A stretch of DNA of 64,000 bases from the NCBI GenBank assembly GCA_963705155.1, contig CAVPJC010000014.1, positions 417,193 to 481,192 of the forward strand. Reading direction: 5' to 3'. Below the pieces are notes generated by a model. The model was not told the origin of the DNA. It searched no databases and was given only the letters and a program-made list of their open reading frames with translations. Made by a program: the position numbers and the translations under genes. This document shows positions 59,275 through 64,000 of this stretch, in pieces; the first letter of the stretch is position 1; each line of letters begins with the position of its first letter. Source of the DNA: CAVPJC01 sp963705155. GTDB taxonomy: Bacteria; Chloroflexota; Anaerolineae; Anaerolineales; UBA4823.

Positions 59275-59895
59275 TTATTTTCGATACCTGAGAAACCGCT
59301 GGATGGGAGGCCCACTGGGTGCATCCAGTGGAACAAAAACTCCATTTTCGTTCAACAAATACTCCGTTCCAATCTCTGGAACATCCAATCCCTGATCTAT
59401 GCAGTAACCCCTCGCAGTGTCTTGAGTAACGACATTCCGAAAGATTGCCACGTCGTATCGTTTCCCCTTCAAGTTATAACCCAGTCTCTTTACTCTGCTG
59501 ACTTTCCATACAGGTTCAGTGGGGGTCACAGATTGGATAGACAAGCTCTTGTTCGGGTCAGTTGACGAACGGATGATGGGTAAATGCACCTCAAAAATCG
59601 TCACAGGTATGACTGTTGGTAAAGACGTCAACATGGATAAAATCTCAGGTGTCGGCGTAGGGCGTGGTGTGTTCAGCCGCCTCAACAACAAACCACCCAG
59701 TGCGCAGGTCATCAGCAGAACGATCACCACCAATGTGACACCCAGGACGAAAGCAGGTCCAATTTCTCTTCTACCCTGATTGATCTCGCTTTTCTTAACA
59801 TCACGGCCTCCAAATTGCTCCCGAATTGCGGAAAAGTTAATCTTTACCCTGCTGGTCGAATATGTTCCAATAACCCTGATCGAGTTCATCATCAC
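59275..59895 (-). CDS. Single-pass membrane protein of unknown function
   Basis: Up to 206 residues, with a membrane helix at about 48-71 (FVLGVTLVVIVLLMTCALGG), a short Thr-Pro stretch (NTPRPTPTPEI) and a C-terminal domain ending GPPIQRFLRYRK. The first ATG codons lie inside the recombinase gene. A GGAGG near 59815 precedes an ATG in another frame, so the true start may lie there with an indel after it. The anchor plus Thr-Pro linker resembles the TPR membrane protein at 49899-51705. No family recognised. Confidence 0.6.
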   Translation of the reverse strand: MMMNSIRVIGTYSTSRVKINFSAIREQFGGRDVKKSEINQGRREIGPAFVLGVTLVVIVLLMTCALGGLLLRRLNTPRPTPTPEILSMLTSLPTVIPVTIFEVHLPIIRSSTDPNKSLSIQSVTPTEPVWKVSRVKRLGYNLKGKRYDVAIFRNVVTQDTARGYCIDQGLDVPEIGTEYLLNENGVFVPLDAPSGPPIQRFLRYRK

Positions 59896-60819
59896 TTAAA
59901 TGCGCATAGCGTTGTGTTATGGCAATATTCTTGTGGCGAGCAAGCTCTTGTGCCAGCTTCAGGTTTCCTGAGCCCCGAAGCACGGTCGTCACAAAATAAT
60001 GTCGGAAGGAGTGAGGGGTGATGTTACCCGCAGCTTCTGCGCCGAGAGCCTCGGTGACACGCTGAGCTACAATATTGCGACCGGTTGCCGTCGTAATGGG
60101 CTTCACTTTTTTTCCGGCGCCTTTGTCGTGCCGTGCAAAGAGGGGCAGGGCGCTTAAGGCCCTTCCGGACGCCCCGTCCTGCCTGGCGCGTGCCGCCAGG
60201 TAATCTCGCAATGCCGCTATCGCCCGGTTTGAGAAACGTACAACGGCTTCACGGTTGCCTTTGCCGATAATAGTAGCCCGCCCTTCGTTCCAATCCAGGT
60301 CGCCGCGCCTTCAATCCGCAGGCTTCGTGCACCCGTAAACCGGTATCGGCCAGAGTCAGGAGAAAAGCCCGGTCACGCAGGTCTCTCAAATGTTCTTCCG
60401 GGTTTTCTTTGGGTGAATTTACAAGATTAATGGCATAATTTAATATATTCCGCAATTTGATTGCGCGGAAATTGCGGCAGTCGCACGCCCGGACGCCGGC
60501 TGCGCTGCCGGATCAGTAACCGGATACGGGATAAATTGGGGTTGGTCAGGTTTTCAGCAGCCAGGTATTCATAGAAACCTTTGGCGGCCTGCAGGTAAAG
60601 CTGCTCAGTAGCCGGCGCATAACTTTTCAGGCTTGTCGCCATCCAGACGATTGCTTCTTCAGGGAGCAGGTCAATTTCATCATGACCGGGGGAGAGATTG
60701 TGTTCAGCCAGGAGCTGTTGAAACAAGGTGAGCGAATTTTGATAAGCGCGGGCTGTATGCTCGCTGCGAGCCAGTGTCACGCTCTCAATGTATGCCTTAA
60801 TTGCCTCACGAATGATCAT
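59837..60819 (-). CDS. Tyrosine recombinase (XerC/D-like), frameshifted
   Basis: The N-terminal SAM-like domain begins MIIREAIKAYIESVTLARSE. The catalytic domain shows LADTGLRVHEACGL (first Arg), a GKGNRE-like Lys turn near 60260, TPHSFRHYFVT (H-x-x-R) and LARHKNIAITQRYAHLSD (His and nucleophile Tyr). Breaks lie near 60440, 60300 and 60235. All catalytic residues are recoverable. It could be a Xer-type or integron/phage-like integrase; no att repeats or phage genes are seen beside it. Confidence 0.8.
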
Positions 60820-60966
60820 TGTGATTAAAGAGGCTCACTTCATCGTGTATATTGCATATACTTTAATTGTTTATGATAATAATACTTATCAAAAGCATTT
60901 ATATTTTATCCTGATTATCCTGGGTTGTCAACCCCCTTTCCCCCAAATAACCACCTCCCCATCAAA

Positions 60967-61779
60967 TCACATATCCATTCTCCTCCAGCCACCTGGCGCC
61001 TTGCAGAGTTTTTTCTGCGGCTTCACCTCCAAAATCAACGCGGCGGCTGGATCATTTCACACAAGGCCTCAAACAAAGCATACCAGTTTACACTCCCCTC
61101 CCCGGCGCCCAATGCCGGTCTAATAATCCATCTGTATCTTCAAGGTGTACATGCGTGAGAAGCGACCCTGCATCGCGCACCCACTGATCTGCCGGCGGCC
61201 CTGCCAGACGTTGCATCACACAGGCATGGCCCGTATCCAGGCTCAAGCCCACCCAGGGGCTTTTGAAGGACTCCACCAGCCGGATAAGTGGGATGCTGTT
61301 CGTGTCATAGCACACTTCCAGCACCAGGGCGCAATTGGCCTGTTGTGCCAGCGGTAGAATTTCTCTCAGCGTCTGGTGAACAAGATCAATCTCTTCGTTC
61401 AATCCGTGTGCAACCGTATGGGCAACCATCGGGCTGCCGTAGAATTCAAAGGGACTGTGCAGCACCATTTGTGTGGCGCTCACTTCAACGGCGAATTCAA
61501 GCGCTTGCTTCAACCTTTCGATCACCAACTGCCTGACCCGCAGATCGCGACACAGCAGCGGCAATCCATCCCACGGCCCATGAATACCCGTCCTTCCCGT
61601 ATGTCCATCCAGAATTGAACCTCCAGGGCCAGCTTTCGCCAGTTGCCATCCAGAACTTCCCCCACCGAAGCATCGAAAAGCTCGACATCACGCTGGCTCT
61701 CGATAATCCAGGCTGCATGCTCTTTCAGATCGCAAATTTTGAGATTTGCACCCACCCTAAACTTGCGGATATTTGCCAT
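60967..61779 (-). CDS. Sugar phosphate isomerase/epimerase-like TIM barrel (frameshifted)
   Basis: Three frames join into one xylose-isomerase-like/AP endonuclease 2 protein of about 270 residues. It begins MANIRKFRVGANLKICDLKE. The middle has MVLHSPFEFYGSP, CALVLEVCYDTNSIP (metal Glu), GLSLDTGHACVM (Asp/His) and LLTHVHLEDTDGLLDRHWAP. The end is GEGSVNWYALFEALCEMIQP, then LILEVKP. Breaks are near 61560, 61090 and 61030. Such proteins isomerise or epimerise keto-sugars. It is divergent from the MFS gene, with 53 bases between the starts. Confidence 0.75.
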
Positions 61780-61832
61780 AATCCCTCAATCAAATTTATA
61801 TGTTCTCAAACCAGATGTGTTAAGATTGGTGA

Positions 61833-63026
61833 ATGCTCCACATCGACCCCAAAAAGGCAATCTGGCCGCTCGGTATCGGCACCGCATTTTCTTTGCTGGG
61901 GGATGCTACATTATATACCGTGCTGCCCACCCACACGAGTGAGGTTGGCATAGCCCTGGCCAGCGTGGGAATTATCCTGGGTATTAATCGGGCGATACGC
62001 ATTTTTCTTAATGGACCGGCGGGTCTTCTCTATGATCGTCTGCCGCGCCGTCCACTGTTTATCCTTGGGCTGTTCATCGGTGCCTTGTCGACCGCTCTAT
62101 ATGCCGTGTCCAACGGTCTCTGGCTCCTCCTCCTTGGTCGTTTGCTCTGGGGTCTGAGCTGGTCATTGATCTGGGTCGGCGGCACCACCATCGTTCTGGA
62201 TATCGCCTCAGACCAGGATCGCGGTCACTTGATGGGTCTGTACCAGACCTGGTTTTTTCTCGGGCAGACCCTCGGGGCTCTCGCCGGCGGTCTTCTAACA
62301 GATTACGTAGGTTACACGGGTACAATGTGGATTGGCACGCTCCTGGGCCTCACAGGAACCGCGGTCGCCTTCCTGTTCCTGCCCGAGACGCGCTCCATCC
62401 ACAGGGATATACCGGCTCCGACTCAGGAAATTAAATTCATGCAGCCGCGCGGTGGATTATGGACCGCTGCATCAATCTATGGTGTAAATCGGTTTATCAC
62501 GGCAGGTGTTTTGGCGGCAACCCTGGCTCTTCTTGTTCAAGAGCAAATGAAGTTGTACGCCGTGGCTCTCGGTGTTGCCTCACTTACTGGAATTCTCATT
62601 GCGCTCCGTACCATTTTATCCATGCTGGCTTCGGTTCTAACCGGAAAGGCCTCCGATTGGGCCAGCAGCCGTTGGAAACTGGCAAATATCGTGCTGTTCA
62701 TGGGGGCGTCGGGCATGTTCCTGCTGATTTGGGACTCACCGCTAATCCTCATTCTGGCAATTTCACTGGGCTCGATTGCTGCCGGTGGCCTCCAAACCAT
62801 AAGCTCTACCCTGCCCGGAGATCTTGTGCATCCCAGCCAGCAAGGTTCTGCAATTGGCCTGCTCCACACTTCAGGCGATTTCGGCAGCGCCCTCGGTCCA
62901 CCGGTCGCTTATGCCCTACTCCCATGGCTCGGTCTCCCTAGCATCTACTTGCTTTGTGCCGGTCTATTCCTGCTCCAGATGCTTCCGGTAACCAAATACC
63001 AGCTAGCTGAACGGCGAAATATTTGA
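61833..63026 (+). CDS. Major facilitator superfamily transporter
   Basis: The 397-residue frame has about twelve membrane segments. GPAGLLYDRLPRRPLFILGL matches the MFS loop 2-3 motif (G-x-x-x-D-R-x-x-R-R). A second cytoplasmic copy follows the sixth helix (LTGKASDWASSRWKLANIVL). Substrate unknown; the divergent sugar-isomerase-like gene hints at a sugar or sugar acid. The frame is intact. Confidence 0.88.
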   Translation: MLHIDPKKAIWPLGIGTAFSLLGDATLYTVLPTHTSEVGIALASVGIILGINRAIRIFLNGPAGLLYDRLPRRPLFILGLFIGALSTALYAVSNGLWLLLLGRLLWGLSWSLIWVGGTTIVLDIASDQDRGHLMGLYQTWFFLGQTLGALAGGLLTDYVGYTGTMWIGTLLGLTGTAVAFLFLPETRSIHRDIPAPTQEIKFMQPRGGLWTAASIYGVNRFITAGVLAATLALLVQEQMKLYAVALGVASLTGILIALRTILSMLASVLTGKASDWASSRWKLANIVLFMGASGMFLLIWDSPLILILAISLGSIAAGGLQTISSTLPGDLVHPSQQGSAIGLLHTSGDFGSALGPPVAYALLPWLGLPSIYLLCAGLFLLQMLPVTKYQLAERRNI

Positions 63027-63045
63027 AACCCTTGATCTTTCAGGC

Positions 63046-63074
63046 TTGACATAAAAGAACTAATGTTCTATACT
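63046..63074 (+). promoter_or_regulatory. Promoter with embedded LexA-type (GAAC-N4-GTTC) box
   Basis: Consensus TTGACA (63046-63051) and TATACT (63069-63074) are 17 bases apart. The spacer ends with the perfect palindrome AGAACTAATGTTCT (63056-63069), which contains GAACTAATGTTC. That is the GAAC-N4-GTTC SOS box used by LexA in Gram-positive bacteria and Chloroflexota relatives. Bound LexA would cover the -10. Confidence 0.75.
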
Positions 63075-63110
63075 TGGCGTTGTCCTGGATGAAAACCCTG
63101 ATTTTACGCT

Positions 63111-64000
63111 ATGGATACACTTCAACGCCTGAAACTACTCTCAGCCGATATGGAACTGGAGCCTGCTGAGGATGCCGGCTGCCCCAAACTGGCATCTTCC
63201 CCCAGGGAGCCCTACCTGAGCGGGCGGTATTGCCGAATGGGCAGCGTATCACGCTGCTCAAGACATTGCTCACCTCAGCCTGCGAGCGTAACTGCTATTA
63301 CTGTCCGTTTCGAGCGGGCCGTGATTCGCGTCGCGCTCAGTTAAACCCGAAGAATTAGCCAGAACCTACATGTCGCTCCACCGGGCGGGTATTGCCCAGG
63401 GTGCTTTCCTCTCATCCGGAATCGTCGGCGGCGGAATCCGCACACAGGATCTCCTGGTGGATACCGCTGAAATTCTCCGCAATAAACTTGGCTACATCGG
63501 CTACCTCCATCTCAAGATCATGCCAGGCGCTGAGCGTGACCAGGTCGAGCGCAGCATGCATGCTCGCAGACCGGGTATCGATCAACCTTGAAGCCCCCAA
63601 TGATCACCGGCTGGCGCTTCTTGCTCCCCGCAAACAATTTCTGGACGAGCTTCTCACCCCTCTCCGCTGGGTAGATGAGATTCGCCGCTCCCGCCCTCCA
63701 CGTCTTGGCTGGAATGGCCGCTGGCCTTCCTCGGTCACCCAGTTTGTGGTTGGGGGCGTTGGCGAGAGTGACCTGGAACTGCTGTCTGCCACTGAGTACC
63801 TCTATCACTCGCTGCATCTCCGGCGCGCATACTACTCAGCCTTCCATCCTGTTCGTGATACCCCGCTTGAAAATCAGCCTGCTGAGGCTCCCCCTTCGCC
63901 AGCACCGCTTATACCAGGCATCTTTCCTCCTCCGCGACTATGGTTTCTCCATGGAAGAGCTTCCGTTGGACAACTCTGGCAACCTGCCCCTTAATACCGA
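63111..64000 (+). CDS. Radical SAM protein of the putative DNA modification/repair type (partial, frameshifted)
   Basis: ATG 63111 starts MDTLQRLKLLSADMELEP. The radical SAM cluster motif C-x3-C-x2-C is present as CERNCYYCPFRAGRDSRR (about 63277-63330). It is followed by HRAGIAQGAFLSSGIVGGG, GYLHLKIMPGAE and ADRVSINLEAPN. These features match the COG4277/TIGR03916 family, linked to DNA repair by family annotation. Breaks lie near 63230, 63350, 63560 and 63900; the last visible frame reads FLLRDYGFSMEELPLDNSGN. The C-terminus is beyond the window. The LexA box upstream fits damage induction. Confidence 0.82.

Noticed and set aside
59837..60819. Tyrosine recombinase as the mark of an integrated phage or island
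   Set aside because: There is no adjacent tRNA, no direct repeats that could be att sites, and no phage structural or plasmid genes in the flanks.
1..64000. CRISPR arrays or rRNA genes
   Set aside because: No series of evenly spaced repeats of 20-40 bases and no 16S/23S/5S sequence was seen on either strand.

Overview
The window looks like a chromosomal piece of an anaerobic, heterotrophic bacterium, most likely a Chloroflexota of the Anaerolineae type. The signs are a sodium-pumping decarboxylase operon, an FmdE-family gene, a corrinoid-activation protein, a large GlcD-type oxidase, membrane proteins with Thr-Pro linkers, and a GAAC-N4-GTTC LexA-type box. This assignment is inference from gene content; there is no rRNA gene to confirm it.

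Layout. 1-5 kb: a 15-residue-repeat membrane protein, ribosomal protein L25, a CoA-type Nudix hydrolase, TrmI and an S9 peptidase. 5-10 kb: a cold-shock gene, then a minus-strand run of ATP-grasp protein, esterase, cysteine desulfurase, mnmA and a small membrane protein; the last three belong to or follow the tRNA thiolation pathway. 10-13.3 kb: phosphohexomutase, TatD nuclease and polyprenyl synthase. 13.3-19.9 kb: a promoter, a 28-codon Thr-rich leader ORF and a terminator, then an aminotransferase, a rare ligase-M20 peptidase fusion, a LysE exporter and aspartokinase. 19.9-25.4 kb: a decayed ISNCY-like element, two tRNA genes each with its own promoter and terminator, a tandem Usp protein, an alpha/beta hydrolase, and an fmdE gene cut by an IS982-family element. 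25.5-34.7 kb: trmFO, an M28 peptidase, a histidine kinase, hflX, a large FAD/Fe-S oxidoreductase and a LysM protein. 34.7-42.6 kb: the Na+-translocating methylmalonyl-CoA-type decarboxylase operon with a dyad operator candidate, a glycosyltransferase, htpG and folD. 42.7-44.4 kb: an IS1182-family element. 44.5-46.8 kb: DUF1638 and a RACo-like corrinoid activator.

46.9-58.9 kb is the most unusual region. A 1001-residue protein with two variant kinase domains is followed by a TPR/single-pass membrane protein with a Thr-Pro linker, a WD40-caspase fusion, a small unrecognised protein, and a STAND-like ATPase with TPRs. A convergent gene encoding an isolated GreA/GreB C-terminal-like domain overlaps the end of the last one. 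Kinase signalling, a propeller sensor, a caspase-type effector and an NLR-like switch together suggest a regulated conflict or cell-death system. 59-64 kb: a Lys-rich mini-protein, a membrane protein, a tyrosine recombinase, a sugar-phosphate isomerase-like protein, an MFS transporter, and a radical SAM DNA-repair-type gene behind a LexA-type box, truncated at the window end.

Caution: more than 20 otherwise conserved genes carry +/-1 frameshifts or, in two cases, in-frame stops, with the lost motifs recoverable in the next frame. The density rises toward the right end. This pattern fits indel errors in a draft sequence better than gene decay, so such genes are listed as single reconstructed CDSs with the break positions given. 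The ISNCY transposase and the IS-interrupted fmdE are treated as truly broken.
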